DNA from: Pseudomonas syringae
Lineage (GTDB): Bacteria; Pseudomonadota; Gammaproteobacteria; Pseudomonadales; Pseudomonadaceae
DNA: 64,000 nt
Assembly (NCBI RefSeq): GCF_000737245.1
Contig: NZ_JPQU01000016.1
Coordinates: 62,001 to 126,000 of the forward strand
Direction of reading: 5' to 3'
This document shows, piece by piece, positions 36,616 through 46,550 of this stretch (the first letter of the stretch is position 1; each line of letters opens with the position of its first letter). The notes under the pieces were generated by a model. The model was given only the letters and a program-made list of their open reading frames with translations. It did no database searches and was not told the DNA's origin. Position numbers and translations under genes: made by a program.

Positions 36616-39348
36616 ATGACAGACCTGTCCCGTTTGCAAGGATTCGCAAACAGCGCCCTTCCCGCGCTGGAAGGGCGATTCTTTCGACCACCATTGCCTG
36701 ACGGCTACGTTGCCCGTAGCCGTTTGTGCGAGCGATTGACTGCGGGTTTGTCCGGGCGGCTGTTGTTGGTTAGCGCGCCTGCAGGATTTGGTAAAAGCTC
36801 ACTGGCGGTGGAGTTCTGCCAGAACTTGCCGCCGCAATGGCAAAGCGTATGGCTGGGGCTCAGCGAACGCGACAGCGATCCTGGGCGTTTTCTTGAGCGT
36901 TTGCTGACGGCCTTGCAGCAATTTTTTCCGCAACTGGGCGCGCAGGCGTCAGGTCTGTTGAAAATGCGCCAGCGCCACCAACCCTTTGCTTTTGAAGAAT
37001 GGCTCGACGGTTTGCTGGATGAGCTGGCCATGCACCTGATGCTCAGCAAGCCGTTGCTGCTGGTGCTTGATGATTACCATCTGGCTCAGGGTTCGGTGCT
37101 GGATCGTTGTCTGCAATTTTTTCTCAATCATCTCCCGGCCGGGCTGGTCATCATGGTCACCAGCCGGCAACGTCCAGACTGGCACCTGGCACGGCTGCGC
37201 CTTTGCCAGCAATTGCTGGAGCTCAACGAGCAGGATCTGCGCCTGACTCACCCCGAATCAGTGGCCCTGCTCGGCCAGCACAGCCGCGCGCTGGACGCTG
37301 ATGCGCTGCAAAGCCTGATCGAACGCAGCGAAGGCTGGGTTGCAGGGCTGCGATTCTGGCTACTGGCGGCATCCGAAGCCGGTGCCGACAGCGAGCTGCC
37401 ACAGGCGCTACATGGCGGTGAAGGGTTGATTCGCGACTATTTGCTCGAAGAAGTCATCGAGTGCCTGCCTGCCGAAGTGCAAGCCTTCCTGTATGACACC
37501 GCCTGCCTTGAGCGTTTTTGCAGCCAGTTGTGCGACGCGGTCAGGGACAGCCACGACAGTCCGGAGATGCTCCGTTATCTGCAAGCGCATCAAGTGTTTC
37601 TGGTTCCGCTGGACGAGCATGGTCGCTGGTTTCGCTACCACCATTTGTTTACCGACCTGCTGCGCGCGCGCACTCAGGCCGGACCTCAACAGAATCGCCT
37701 GCACCTCAATGCGTGTCGCTGGTTCAGTGATCAGGGGTTGCTGGACGAGGCGGTCGAGCAGGCATTGCGCGCCGGGCATCTGGATGTGGCGGCCAATCTG
37801 GTTCAGAACCTTTCCGAAGAGCAGCTGTTGGCCGAACAGAATGTCGGCATGTTATTGCGCTGGAAAATGGATTTGCCCGATAGCTTGCTCATCAGCACGC
37901 CGCGCTTGATCGTGCTCTACGCATGGGCGCTAGGGCTGGCCTGTCAGCTCGACGCCGCTGAGGAGCTGGCCAGCCATCTGAGTCGTTTTCTACCTGCCCC
38001 TTCGGCCACCGCGCAGCAATCCATGCTTGCTCAATGGCTGGCGCTCAGCGGCATTATCGCTCGTGGTCGAGGTGACAGTGAAAAGACCCAGCGTTACTGC
38101 AACGAAGCCTTGCTCAGCCTGCCCCGCAAGCGCTATGGCCAGCGGCTGTTGTGCCTGTCGACGCTGGCCGGCTTGGCGATTACCGAAGGCGATATGTGGC
38201 GCGCAAGGGCGTTGAATCGCGATGCTCTCGAATTGGCGCAGCGAGTCGCCAACCCGCTTTTCGAAGCGCTCGCGCATTACGATCGCGCCAGGGTATTGCA
38301 CGCTCGGGGCGAGGTGTTACGTGCCCTGGACGAGGTGCACCACGGGCTGCAGCGCCTCAAGGGGTTGTCCGCGCAGCGGCTCTACGCCGTGCGCGCCCGC
38401 CTGACCTTGTACGAAGGTTATTTGCTGACACTGCGTGGCCAGGACGGTCGCGCGCAGTTACTGGCGGGCCTGGGCGAGGCGCGTGCTTGTCGCGATATCA
38501 GTGTGCTGATCGCGCACTGTGCCATCGCCGGGCTGGAAGGGCGTGAAGGGCGCTTTGCCGAGGCGTTCGCCGAACTCGCTGAAGCCGAGCGCTTGATGCA
38601 TATCTGGGACGTGCCGCCCATCTACTACTTGGCGATGATCACCCTTGCCAAGTGCGAGTTATGGCTGCGTCAGGGGCGCATCGATCTGGCCGAGGCCTGG
38701 TTATTGCGTCTGACCCAGACCTACAACAGTGAGCAGCCGGCGCCCTCTCCGGAGTGCGATCCGCAATTGCCTCAACATGTCGAGCTGCATTGCGCCGCGC
38801 TTGAACGTATTCAGGGGCGCAGCGGCGATTGTGCGAGACGGCTCGCAACCCTGGAAGACTACGCGCAGAAGATCGATGCGCAATTATTGCTCATGGCGGC
38901 GTTAATCCAGCAGATCCGACTGGTACTGGGTACGGCGGACGAGGGGCAGGGGACTGCTTTGTTGCAACGCTGTTTGCGCGCGGCGAGTGGTGGGGCATCG
39001 TTGCCATTCAATGAGCTGATCGAACAGCACCCTGACTGGATGCGCAAACAGCTGCTCCAGGCCGAACCTTGCCGCATTCGCGATCTGCTGCTGGAAAAAC
39101 TCCCGGTCGCAGCCTGCGCGCAACGGGAGAGCTGCGAAACCACACATACCGTCGATACTCTCAGTGTGCGAGAGCTGGGCGTCCTGCAACTGATCGCACA
39201 GGGCTGTTCGAACCAGGAAATCAGCGACCAGCTATTTATCTCGCTGCACACCGTTAAAACCCATGCCAGCCATATCAACAGCAAACTGGGGGTCGAGCGT
39301 CGTACCCAGGCGGTGGCGCGGGCGCAGGAGTTGGGGTTGTTGGGCTAA
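36616..39348 (+). CDS. MalT/LAL-type LuxR transcriptional regulator
   Basis: A 910-residue ATP-binding regulator. The Walker A motif APAGFGKSS lies at residues 54-62 and the Walker B LLLVLDDYH follows at about 150. A large helical repeat (TPR-like) region fills the middle. A C-terminal LuxR helix-turn-helix (LSVRELGVLQLIAQGCSNQE, then LFISLHTVKTHASHI) ends the protein. Such MalT-like proteins oligomerise on an inducer and ATP. Its position directly behind the DUF1302/DUF1329 genes suggests that it activates them and perhaps alkK, as in the P. putida cluster; the inducer is unknown. Confidence 0.9.
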   Translation: MTDLSRLQGFANSALPALEGRFFRPPLPDGYVARSRLCERLTAGLSGRLLLVSAPAGFGKSSLAVEFCQNLPPQWQSVWLGLSERDSDPGRFLERLLTALQQFFPQLGAQASGLLKMRQRHQPFAFEEWLDGLLDELAMHLMLSKPLLLVLDDYHLAQGSVLDRCLQFFLNHLPAGLVIMVTSRQRPDWHLARLRLCQQLLELNEQDLRLTHPESVALLGQHSRALDADALQSLIERSEGWVAGLRFWLLAASEAGADSELPQALHGGEGLIRDYLLEEVIECLPAEVQAFLYDTACLERFCSQLCDAVRDSHDSPEMLRYLQAHQVFLVPLDEHGRWFRYHHLFTDLLRARTQAGPQQNRLHLNACRWFSDQGLLDEAVEQALRAGHLDVAANLVQNLSEEQLLAEQNVGMLLRWKMDLPDSLLISTPRLIVLYAWALGLACQLDAAEELASHLSRFLPAPSATAQQSMLAQWLALSGIIARGRGDSEKTQRYCNEALLSLPRKRYGQRLLCLSTLAGLAITEGDMWRARALNRDALELAQRVANPLFEALAHYDRARVLHARGEVLRALDEVHHGLQRLKGLSAQRLYAVRARLTLYEGYLLTLRGQDGRAQLLAGLGEARACRDISVLIAHCAIAGLEGREGRFAEAFAELAEAERLMHIWDVPPIYYLAMITLAKCELWLRQGRIDLAEAWLLRLTQTYNSEQPAPSPECDPQLPQHVELHCAALERIQGRSGDCARRLATLEDYAQKIDAQLLLMAALIQQIRLVLGTADEGQGTALLQRCLRAASGGASLPFNELIEQHPDWMRKQLLQAEPCRIRDLLLEKLPVAACAQRESCETTHTVDTLSVRELGVLQLIAQGCSNQEISDQLFISLHTVKTHASHINSKLGVERRTQAVARAQELGLLG

Positions 39349-39400
39349 GGACACCGCAGAACCTGCAGGAAATTCTATGGCTGCTCGCAAGCTGAATTGC

Positions 39401-39496
39401 GACGTGGCACCTGCTTTAGCCGGGAAAGCGGTCTCACGGACGATAAATATAGTTTGGATGTACAGGCCTATTCCCGGCTAAAGCCGGTCCCACGTC
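39401..39496. repeat. Degenerate REP hairpin pair
   Basis: A worn left arm (GACGTGGCACCTGCTTTAGC) faces an intact right arm CGGCTAAAGCCGGTCCCACG. It lies between the LuxR-type regulator gene and the convergent HD-GYP gene. Confidence 0.75.
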
Positions 39497-39530
39497 GAAT
39501 CGCCATGGATATGCGGTGCACCCTCGGCTT

Positions 39531-40730
39531 TTAATTCCCCTCCGGCTTGAACCCCAACCAAAGCTCATCAATATCCGTCAGGCCCCAGTCTTCCGGGGAC
39601 TCGACCCTGATGATGGTGTCGTGCTCCTGCTGGTTTGCCAGGTTGATGACCTTGTGTTCCAGGGGACGCCGCGTACGCGCCGACATGAAGACTTTTACCC
39701 GTGGCAGCAACAGCGATTGGCTATTCTGATCAACCACAACCCCTAGACGGCCGCTTTCGAGCCTCACCAGCGTGCCCACAGGATAGATGCCCAGCGTTTT
39801 GACGAAGGTCTGGAAGATCCCGTCGTCGAAATGACCTTTCCAGCTGGCCATTTCACGAATTGAACGTGCAGCGCCCCAGCCCTTTTTATAGGGCCGGTCG
39901 GAAGTCACCGCATCGTAGACATCGCATATCGCGCCCATGCGGGCGAACAGACCAATTTTTTCGCCCACCAAGCCGTGCGGGTAGCCCGAGCCGTCAAGTT
40001 TCTCGTGGTGATGCAGGCAAACATCCAACACCGTGGCGTTGGCTGTATTGCTTTCCTTAAGGATTTTCAGACCCGCTTCAGGGTGATACTTCATGACGGC
40101 AAATTCTTCTTCCGTCAGCCGGCCGGGTTTGTTGAGGATCTCAGGCGCGATCATCATTTTGCCGACGTCATGCATCAGCCCGCCAACCCCCGCCTCGCGC
40201 ACCTTTTCCTCGCTCAAGGACATACGCCGCGCCAATGCGACCATCAGCGCACAGACTGCGACGGAATGCATATACGTGTATTCATCCGAAGTTTTCAAAC
40301 GCGAGAGACTGATCAGCGCATGAGGATGGCGCAACACCGAATTGGAGATTTCCTCGACCAGCAGCTCAACGTCTGCCACGTTCATGGCTCTGCCCATTTT
40401 GGCTTCGGTGAACATGGTCATGACCGCGCTCTTGGCCCGGCCGCAGATCAATTTGGCTCGCAGCAGCTCCTTGGCCATGCTTGATGATGCGGTGCTGCCA
40501 AGGTCATCTTCGTCTGGAGCGGGCACAGCGGTACCGTCGGGTCGCAGGCCCAGGCTGGTGTCGATCCAGACTTCATTGATAGTGGACTGTTGAATCTGTC
40601 TGAGCAGTTCGGCGTCATTAAGCTCAAGATCAACCTGACTTGCCCACGACGGTTCGCTTAGCGCAGGTCGACAGAACTCATGGATGTGCATGCCCAGCAT
40701 CAATTCGCAAACCGGGATCTTTTTCAGCAT
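39531..40730 (-). CDS. HD-GYP cyclic di-GMP phosphodiesterase
   Basis: A 399-residue protein. An N-terminal DUF3391-like part (KKIPVCELMLGMHIHEFCRP) is followed by an HD-GYP domain: MHDVGKMMIAPEIL, then HHHEKLDGSGYPHGLVGE and ICDVYDAVTSDRPYKKG. These supply the metal-binding HD and the GYP loop of active c-di-GMP phosphodiesterases. The ATG at 40730 (MLKKIPVC) is standard; an upstream frame adds 50 unlike residues. It is a single gene and probably lowers c-di-GMP in the cytoplasm. Confidence 0.93.
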   Translation of the reverse strand: MLKKIPVCELMLGMHIHEFCRPALSEPSWASQVDLELNDAELLRQIQQSTINEVWIDTSLGLRPDGTAVPAPDEDDLGSTASSSMAKELLRAKLICGRAKSAVMTMFTEAKMGRAMNVADVELLVEEISNSVLRHPHALISLSRLKTSDEYTYMHSVAVCALMVALARRMSLSEEKVREAGVGGLMHDVGKMMIAPEILNKPGRLTEEEFAVMKYHPEAGLKILKESNTANATVLDVCLHHHEKLDGSGYPHGLVGEKIGLFARMGAICDVYDAVTSDRPYKKGWGAARSIREMASWKGHFDDGIFQTFVKTLGIYPVGTLVRLESGRLGVVVDQNSQSLLLPRVKVFMSARTRRPLEHKVINLANQQEHDTIIRVESPEDWGLTDIDELWLGFKPEGN

Positions 40731-41316
40731 TGCCTGATTCCTGTTTGGCCTTGATGTGCTGCTGCCTTGCGCACCATCGAGTTTGAAGTTAGGGACATGG
40801 CAATTCATGACATTCGCTTTGAAGCTGGCAGATAAGCATGAGGGCGGAATGTACACACTCGGATGATGCCTGATTGCCATGTGCCATCATAGGGGGAGAT
40901 CTAAAAATACAGCCGGGATTTGATGGCGATCAAGCAAGCGCCATATGCATCATCCATCACTCGTTATTTGCTATTTATGAGTGTTGTTTTTTGGCGTCGA
41001 ACACATGAGTAATGGGAGGCGAGGCACGTGCTTAAAAACGTCCTCAACGGTTAAGCATCAAGCAACTGTTCGTTTTTAATCCCTGCTGTTTGTGTTGTTG
41101 GAGTCGTAATGACTGAGCGGTGTCGGTTGCCCATGGCCATCAACCCAATAGCCGGCTTTACTCATCGCCATTTGCGCCTATCGCCCCAGCGGCGCGATCG
41201 CTTTCCGGGCGGATCTGGGCTGTTCAGGCCCGGTTAAGGAATTTTTGACGAGTGTCATGCTCTAATTCGCGCACAAGTCTGTAAGGCTTGATGTTCATAG
41301 AATCAGGAGCATCTCC
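40731..41316. other. Divergent gap between the HD-GYP and OmpA-like genes
   Basis: In these 586 bases I see no convincing gene, REP or terminator. A TGTACA at 40850 has no partner at the PplR spacing. The ribosome binding site AGGAG lies before the OmpA-like start. Promoters for both flanking genes should be here but cannot be placed. Confidence 0.4.
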
Positions 41317-42021
41317 ATGTTTACCTCACGTCGTTTGATTATTGCCGCTACTGCTCTGGCCATGCTTTCCGGGTGTGCGTCGCAGAATCCATATGACAAC
41401 CAGGGTCAGGCGCAAAGCTCTGGTGGTGTCAGCAAAACTGCTAAATATGGTGGGCTGGGTGCTCTGGCCGGTGCCTTGGCCGGTGCGGCCATCGACCATA
41501 ACAACCGTGGCAAAGGGGCCTTGATTGGTGCTGCTGTCGTGGGCGCAGCCTCGGCCGGTTACGGTTATTACGCTGACAAGCAGGAAGCCGCGTTGCGGGC
41601 CAGCATGGCCAATACCGGGGTTGAAGTTCAGCGCCAAGGCGATCAGATCAAGCTGATCATGCCGGGCAACATCACTTTTGCCACCGACTCTTCGGCCATC
41701 GCCAGCAGCTTCTATTCGCCACTGAACAACCTGGCGGGCTCGCTGAAGCAGTTCAACCAGAACAACATCGAAATCATTGGCTACACCGACAGCACCGGCT
41801 CGCGTCAGCACAACATGGACCTGTCCTTGCAGCGTGCGCAGAGTGTCAGCACTTACCTGACTTCTCAGGGCGTGGATTCTTCACACCTGTCGGTACGCGG
41901 TGCAGGCCCCGATCAGCCGATCGCAAGCAACGCCGACGCAAACGGCCGCGCCCAGAATCGTCGGGTAGAGGTCAACCTCAAGCCGATTCCGGGGCAGCAA
42001 TACGAGCAGTATCAGCAGTAA
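41317..42021 (+). CDS. OmpA-family lipoprotein with glycine-zipper region
   Basis: A 234-residue envelope protein. The lipobox LAMLSGCASQ puts the lipidated cysteine at residue 20. Residues about 48-88 are a glycine-zipper run (GGLGALAGALAGAAID and LIGAAVVGAASAGYGYY). The C-terminus is an OmpA/MotB-like peptidoglycan-binding domain (IEIIGYTDSTGSRQHN, then LSLQRAQSVSTYL). It resembles YiaD-type lipoproteins that link the outer membrane to the cell wall. Confidence 0.9.
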   Translation: MFTSRRLIIAATALAMLSGCASQNPYDNQGQAQSSGGVSKTAKYGGLGALAGALAGAAIDHNNRGKGALIGAAVVGAASAGYGYYADKQEAALRASMANTGVEVQRQGDQIKLIMPGNITFATDSSAIASSFYSPLNNLAGSLKQFNQNNIEIIGYTDSTGSRQHNMDLSLQRAQSVSTYLTSQGVDSSHLSVRGAGPDQPIASNADANGRAQNRRVEVNLKPIPGQQYEQYQQ

Positions 42022-42125
42022 AACCTGTAGGAGCTGCCGAAGGCTATGCATCTTAAACGGCGCCATTCGCAGCTTTGGCAGCTCTCATCAAACATAAAAA
42101 TAACTATTTGAAATGCAATGCTGTT

Positions 42126-42374
42126 TTTGTAGGAGCGCGCTTGCCCGCGATAGCCTCATGTCAGGCAACACGGTTTTCGATGATGTACTGCCTCTTCGGA
42201 TGCGGCCCAGACGAAGCGCGCTCAGAACCGTGAAGTGCACCCTGAATCTGTAGGAGTGAGCTTGCTCGCGATCGGCTGCGAAGCAGTCGTGAAAATATCG
42301 AATTCACCACCGCAGGAAAGTCGTTCCGACTTTATCGCGAGCAAGGTGGAGCGCCACCCCGGTCACTCCTACAG
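42126..42374. repeat. Two divergent REP-type hairpins
   Basis: The first (about 42128-42237) has the arm GTAGGAGCGCGCTTGCCCGC and a worn partner. The second (42249-42374) has CTGTAGGAGTGAGCTTGCTC and a right arm of 39 bases identical to 573-611, with GGTGG-AGCG-CCACC. A further 19-base match to 478-496 lies at 42518-42536, in the opposite orientation. Confidence 0.75.
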
Positions 42375-42565
42375 TCCAGCCTTGTGCCAGGCATGCCAAG
42401 TCACTGCCTAGTCATTAGTCGTTGCCCTATAGAAACTGCCCGAAGGCTGCGAACGTGGCGTGTGAGGCAAACCGCATTCGTCGACGTCGTAACCTTCGAC
42501 TGTTGCTACAGCGTCCCGTGTTTGCTGCGCGACAGCGGCGTCCGGATGACGGGCGCGCCCCAGCA

Positions 42566-43474
42566 TTAACGCGTTTTGCCGGGATACTCGGCATGCAACC
42601 GATCCAGCAAAAGGTCCTTCTCTTCCCACAGATGGTTGATCCACTGCTGAAACTCCAGGCGGTACTCGCCGTCCTGGTCGTAGTTCTTGCCGATGAAATG
42701 CTGCGGAATTTTGATTTCTTCAAAATGCGCAACCACCTCCTTGACGTTCCCGCACAGCAGATCCCAATAACCCGGACGCCCGTCGGGATAGTGAATCGTC
42801 ACATTGATGATCGACTCCAGCTGCTCACCCATTGCATCCAGCACAAAAGCGATCCCGCCAGCCTTTGGTTTTAGCAGATGGCGAAAGGGTGAGTTTTGCT
42901 GGGCATGCTTGCCCTCGGTAAAGCGTGTGCCTTCGGCGAAATTGAAGATTCCTACCGGGTTATGGCGAAATTTCGCGCACGTACGGCGAGTGGTTTCCAA
43001 GTCTTTGCCTTTCTTTTCCGGATGCTTGGCCAGGTACGCCTTGGAATAGCGCTTCATGAACGGAAAGCCCAGCGCCCACCACGCCAGACCAATCACCGGC
43101 ACCCAGATCAACTCCTGCTTGAGGAAGAACTTGAGAGGGCGGATCCGGCGGTTCAGCACGTACTGCAACACCATGATGTCGACCCAGCTCTGATGGTTGC
43201 TGGTCACCAGATAGGAGTGTTCATAGTCCAGGCCTTCCAGCCCTCTCATGTGCCAGCGGGTATGGCCCAGCAGATTCATCCAGCGGCTGTTGTTGGCGAC
43301 CCAGGCTTCGTGGATATGGCTCATCAGCCAGTCGGTCAGCCGTTGCGCCGCCGTGAAGGGCAGGCAGAGTTTGAAGAGGGCGACGATGAACAGCGGCGTA
43401 CAACAAACGACCGTATTGAGCGCCAACAGCAGCGAGGCAATAACGCCGCGCAATGGGGCAGGCAGGAAATCCAT
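42566..43474 (-). CDS. PlsC-like 1-acyl-glycerol-3-phosphate acyltransferase
   Basis: A 302-residue membrane-associated acyltransferase resembling YihG. It carries the catalytic VTSNHQSWVDIMVLQ (the HX4D motif) and FNFAEGTRFTEGKH (substrate phosphate-binding). A hydrophobic N-terminal helix (about residues 10-40) anchors it. It acylates lysophosphatidic acid or a similar acceptor. It lies 77 bases behind pta on the same strand and so may be cotranscribed. Confidence 0.86.
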   Translation of the reverse strand: MDFLPAPLRGVIASLLLALNTVVCCTPLFIVALFKLCLPFTAAQRLTDWLMSHIHEAWVANNSRWMNLLGHTRWHMRGLEGLDYEHSYLVTSNHQSWVDIMVLQYVLNRRIRPLKFFLKQELIWVPVIGLAWWALGFPFMKRYSKAYLAKHPEKKGKDLETTRRTCAKFRHNPVGIFNFAEGTRFTEGKHAQQNSPFRHLLKPKAGGIAFVLDAMGEQLESIINVTIHYPDGRPGYWDLLCGNVKEVVAHFEEIKIPQHFIGKNYDQDGEYRLEFQQWINHLWEEKDLLLDRLHAEYPGKTR

Positions 43475-43551
43475 GGTGGATCAAACTCCAGAAAATGTTC
43501 GGCCGCTGTCGTCAGAGAAGCGACAGCGGCGAAGTGTACCGAGGTTGTGTG

Positions 43552-45642
43552 TCAGTGAAGGGTGTCGGCCTGGATCGCCGTCAGTGCGATGGTGTAGACG
43601 ATGTCATCGACCTGAGCGCCACGTGGCAGATCATTGACCGGCTTGCGCAGTCCTTGCAGCATCGGGCCGAGGCTGACGCAATCGGCGCTGCGCTGTACGG
43701 CTTTATAGGTGGTGTTGCCGGTGTTCAGGTCCGGGAACACAAACACATTGGCACGCCCGGCCACTGAGCTGTCGGGCGCCAGTTGCCGCGCCACGTTTTC
43801 ATTGGCCGCGGCGTCGTACTGCAACGGCCCGTCAATCAGCAGGTCGCGTTTGGCTTCCTGGGCCAGTTGCGTGGCTTCCCGGACTTTTTCCACTTCTTCA
43901 CCGCTGGCCGAGTTGCCGCTGGAATAGCTGATCATCGCGACCCGCGGAGCAATGCCGAAGGCCACCGCAGAGTCAGCGCTTTGCAGCGCAATCTCGGCCA
44001 GTTCGCTGGCGCTCGGGTGTGGGTTCATGATGCAGTCGCCGTAGACCAGCACCTGCTCCGGAAACAGCATGAAGAACACCGAAGACACCAGCGTGCAGCC
44101 CGGTGCGGTCTTGATCAGTTGCAGGGCAGGGCGAATGGTATTGGCTGTGGAGTGGATGACCCCGGAAACCAGTCCGTCCACTTCATCCAGTGCCAGCATC
44201 ATGGTGCCAATCACCACCGTGTCTTCCAGTTGCTGCTCGGCCATGGGCGCATTGAGGCTTTTGCTTTTGCGCAACTCGACCATGGGAACGATATAGCGCT
44301 CGCGAATCACGTCCGGATCAAGGATCTCCAGCCCCGGCGGCAGCTCGATCCCCTGAGCTTTGGCGACCGCATGCACTTCTTCGGGCTTGGCCAGCAACAC
44401 ACAACGAGCGATGCCCCGCGCCTGGCAAATCGCAGCAGCCTGAATGGTCAGAGGCTCGCTGCCTTCGGGCAGAACAATCCGTTTGTTGGCCGACTGTGCG
44501 CGCTGGATCAGTTGATAGCGGAACACCGCTGGCGACAGGCGCAATTCCCGTGGCGTGCCGCAACGCTGATGCAGCCAGGCAGCGTCCAGATGGCTGGCGA
44601 CGAAATCGGTAATGATCTCGGCCCGCTCCCGGTCATCAATGGGGATTTCTTTGTTCAATTGGTTGAGTTGCGTGGCGGTCTCATAGGAGCCTGTGCTCAC
44701 CGACAGCACCGGTAAACCGGCTTGCAGTGCGCCGCGACACAGTTCCAGAATCCGCGGGTCAGGCACCGTGTCACTGGTTAGCAACAGGCCAGCCAACGGT
44801 ACGCCATTCATCGCGGCGAGGCTGACGGCGAGAATGATGTCGTCGCGATCCCCCGGGGTTACCACCAGTACGCCCGGTTTGAGCAGCTGCACGGTGTTGA
44901 GCACGGTGCGCGCACAAATGATGATCTTCGACATGCGGCGCTGTTCGTAGTCGCCGGCGTTGATCACATGTGCACCCAGCAACTCGGCTACATCCCGGGT
45001 GCGCGGAGCGTTGAGTTCAGCCTGATAAGGAATGCAGCCCAACAGGCGGAAGTCGCCATTGCGCAGCAACGGCGAATGTTCTTTGAGGCGCGTGGCGAAG
45101 GCTTCCATGCTTTCTTCAGTGCGAACTTTGTTCAGGATCACGCCCAGCACTTTCGGATCCTTGGGTCCGCCGAATAACTGTGCCTGCAGTTCGACTCGGC
45201 CGGACAGTTCGGTCAGCGCTTCGTTTTCGGGTGCGGAAACCAGGATCACATCCGCATCCAGGCTTTTGGCCAGATGCAGATTCACCCGCGCCGCGTAGCT
45301 GGCGTTGCGGGTCGGTACCATGCCCTCGACCACCAGCACGTCCTTGCCGATGGCTGCCTGTTGATAAAGGTTGATGATTTCTTCGAGCAGCTCATCAAGC
45401 TGCCCGTCGCCGAGCATCCGTTCAACATGGGACAACGCAAGCGGCCGTGGCGGATTGAGACCATGGGTGCGAGCGACCAGCTCCGTAGAGCGTTCCGGCC
45501 CAAGATCGCCCGGGTGCGGCTGGGCGATGGGCTTGAAGAAGCCGACTTTCAGGCCGGCCCGCTCAAGGGTGCGCACCAGGCCAAGGCTTATGGACGTCAG
45601 GCCCACACCAAAGTCGGTGGGCGCAATAAAGAAAGTCTGCAT
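43552..45642 (-). CDS. pta: Phosphate acetyltransferase
   Basis: A 696-residue Pta, which interconverts acetyl-CoA and acetyl phosphate. The N-terminal half is a P-loop-like/DRTGG regulatory region (opening FFIAPTDFGVGLTSISLGL, with a GVLVVTPGDRDDIILAV stretch). The C-terminal PTA domain includes VLPEGSEPLTIQAA, GDCIMNPHPSASELA and MISYSSGNSASGEEVEKV. This is the long form common in gamma-proteobacteria. No ackA gene is adjacent, unlike many species. Confidence 0.94.
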   Translation of the reverse strand: MQTFFIAPTDFGVGLTSISLGLVRTLERAGLKVGFFKPIAQPHPGDLGPERSTELVARTHGLNPPRPLALSHVERMLGDGQLDELLEEIINLYQQAAIGKDVLVVEGMVPTRNASYAARVNLHLAKSLDADVILVSAPENEALTELSGRVELQAQLFGGPKDPKVLGVILNKVRTEESMEAFATRLKEHSPLLRNGDFRLLGCIPYQAELNAPRTRDVAELLGAHVINAGDYEQRRMSKIIICARTVLNTVQLLKPGVLVVTPGDRDDIILAVSLAAMNGVPLAGLLLTSDTVPDPRILELCRGALQAGLPVLSVSTGSYETATQLNQLNKEIPIDDRERAEIITDFVASHLDAAWLHQRCGTPRELRLSPAVFRYQLIQRAQSANKRIVLPEGSEPLTIQAAAICQARGIARCVLLAKPEEVHAVAKAQGIELPPGLEILDPDVIRERYIVPMVELRKSKSLNAPMAEQQLEDTVVIGTMMLALDEVDGLVSGVIHSTANTIRPALQLIKTAPGCTLVSSVFFMLFPEQVLVYGDCIMNPHPSASELAEIALQSADSAVAFGIAPRVAMISYSSGNSASGEEVEKVREATQLAQEAKRDLLIDGPLQYDAAANENVARQLAPDSSVAGRANVFVFPDLNTGNTTYKAVQRSADCVSLGPMLQGLRKPVNDLPRGAQVDDIVYTIALTAIQADTLH

Positions 45643-45735
45643 TCAGAGTTCTCGCATAAGCGTAAGCAGTACAAGGGTCGTGGCGCCAATGATCAGCCTC
45701 GACCGGGAATCAGGGCGCTGTCGAATCGCAGCGTC

Positions 45736-45954
45736 TCAACGGGGCCTAAGGTTATCGTTATCCGAGGCCTGCGCACACCAGCCACAGTGAAAGCTTTCAC
45801 CTATTTTCTTCTGGCGCTGCGCTGGATCGAGAACCCAGGCGCGGGATTGCCACGGCGGCTGGTGGCGCACGTGCTGAGTGTGCCCGCACGACAACACCAC
45901 GACCCAATGACCGTCCTCGTCCTGCCGGAAATCAACCACCGTCGGGTTTTGCAA
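45736..45954 (-). CDS. DUF3565 domain protein (start uncertain)
   Basis: A short cysteine/histidine protein. The conserved core is VVLSCGHTQHVRHQPPWQSR then FHCGWC, matching DUF3565, a putative metal-binding family. The start is unclear: a TTG at 45954 gives MQNPTVVDFRQDEDGHW, close to the usual family start, but no ribosome binding site is visible. ATG codons further up (46047 and 46077) would overlap the start of the divergent slyD-like gene. At 72 residues the TTG form is family-sized. Confidence 0.6.
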   Translation of the reverse strand: MQNPTVVDFRQDEDGHWVVVLSCGHTQHVRHQPPWQSRAWVLDPAQRQKKIGESFHCGWCAQASDNDNLRPR

Positions 45955-46045
45955 ATTGGGCCGTCTGTCAGAGTTGCGTTCGCTTTCGGGCGATTGCTTG
46001 GTTAAACTTGCTCGTTCTTCAATCTTAAGCAAAGGTCTTGCCCTC

Positions 46046-46531
46046 ATGCCGATCGCCGCCAACAAGGCTGTCTCCATCGACTATACCCTTACCAACGACG
46101 CTGGTGAGGTCATCGACAGCTCCGCCGGAGGCGCGCCGCTGGTTTACCTGCAAGGCGCAGGCAACATCATCCCGGGTCTGGAAAAAGCGCTGGACGGCAA
46201 GAACGTCGGCGACGAACTGAAAGTTGCCATCGAGCCCGAAGATGCTTACGGCGAATACTCTGCCGAACTGGTCAGCACTCTGAGCCGCAGCATGTTCGAA
46301 GGTGTCGACGAACTTGAAGTCGGCATGCAGTTCCACGCTTCCGGCCCTGACGGCAGCATGCAGATCGTGACCATTCGCGACCTGGATGGTGACGATGTGA
46401 CCGTTGACGGCAATCACCCTCTGGCTGGTCAGCGCCTGAACTTCGAAGTGAAGATCGTTGATATCCGTGACGCGAGTGAAGAAGAAATCGCTCATGGTCA
46501 CGTCCATGGCGAAGGTGGTCACCACCATTAA
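46046..46531 (+). CDS. FKBP-type peptidyl-prolyl isomerase, SlyD-like
   Basis: A 161-residue isomerase and chaperone. VSIDYTLTNDAGEVIDSS, YLQGAGNIIPGLEKAL and the insert-in-flap region EPEDAYGEYSAELVSTL are SlyD-type features. The C-terminus GHVHGEGGHHH is a histidine-rich tail that can bind nickel or zinc. The ATG at 46046 gives the conserved start. Its terminator lies just downstream. Confidence 0.92.
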   Translation: MPIAANKAVSIDYTLTNDAGEVIDSSAGGAPLVYLQGAGNIIPGLEKALDGKNVGDELKVAIEPEDAYGEYSAELVSTLSRSMFEGVDELEVGMQFHASGPDGSMQIVTIRDLDGDDVTVDGNHPLAGQRLNFEVKIVDIRDASEEEIAHGHVHGEGGHHH

Positions 46532-46550
46532 TCTGAGCTGCTAAGCTCAG

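Noticed and set aside
40850..40855. TGTACA upstream of the HD-GYP gene as another PplR site
   Set aside because: No second half-site at the required spacing on either side.
43783..44715. A 310-codon plus-strand frame inside pta
   Set aside because: Antisense to conserved pta sequence; its translation has no domain pattern.
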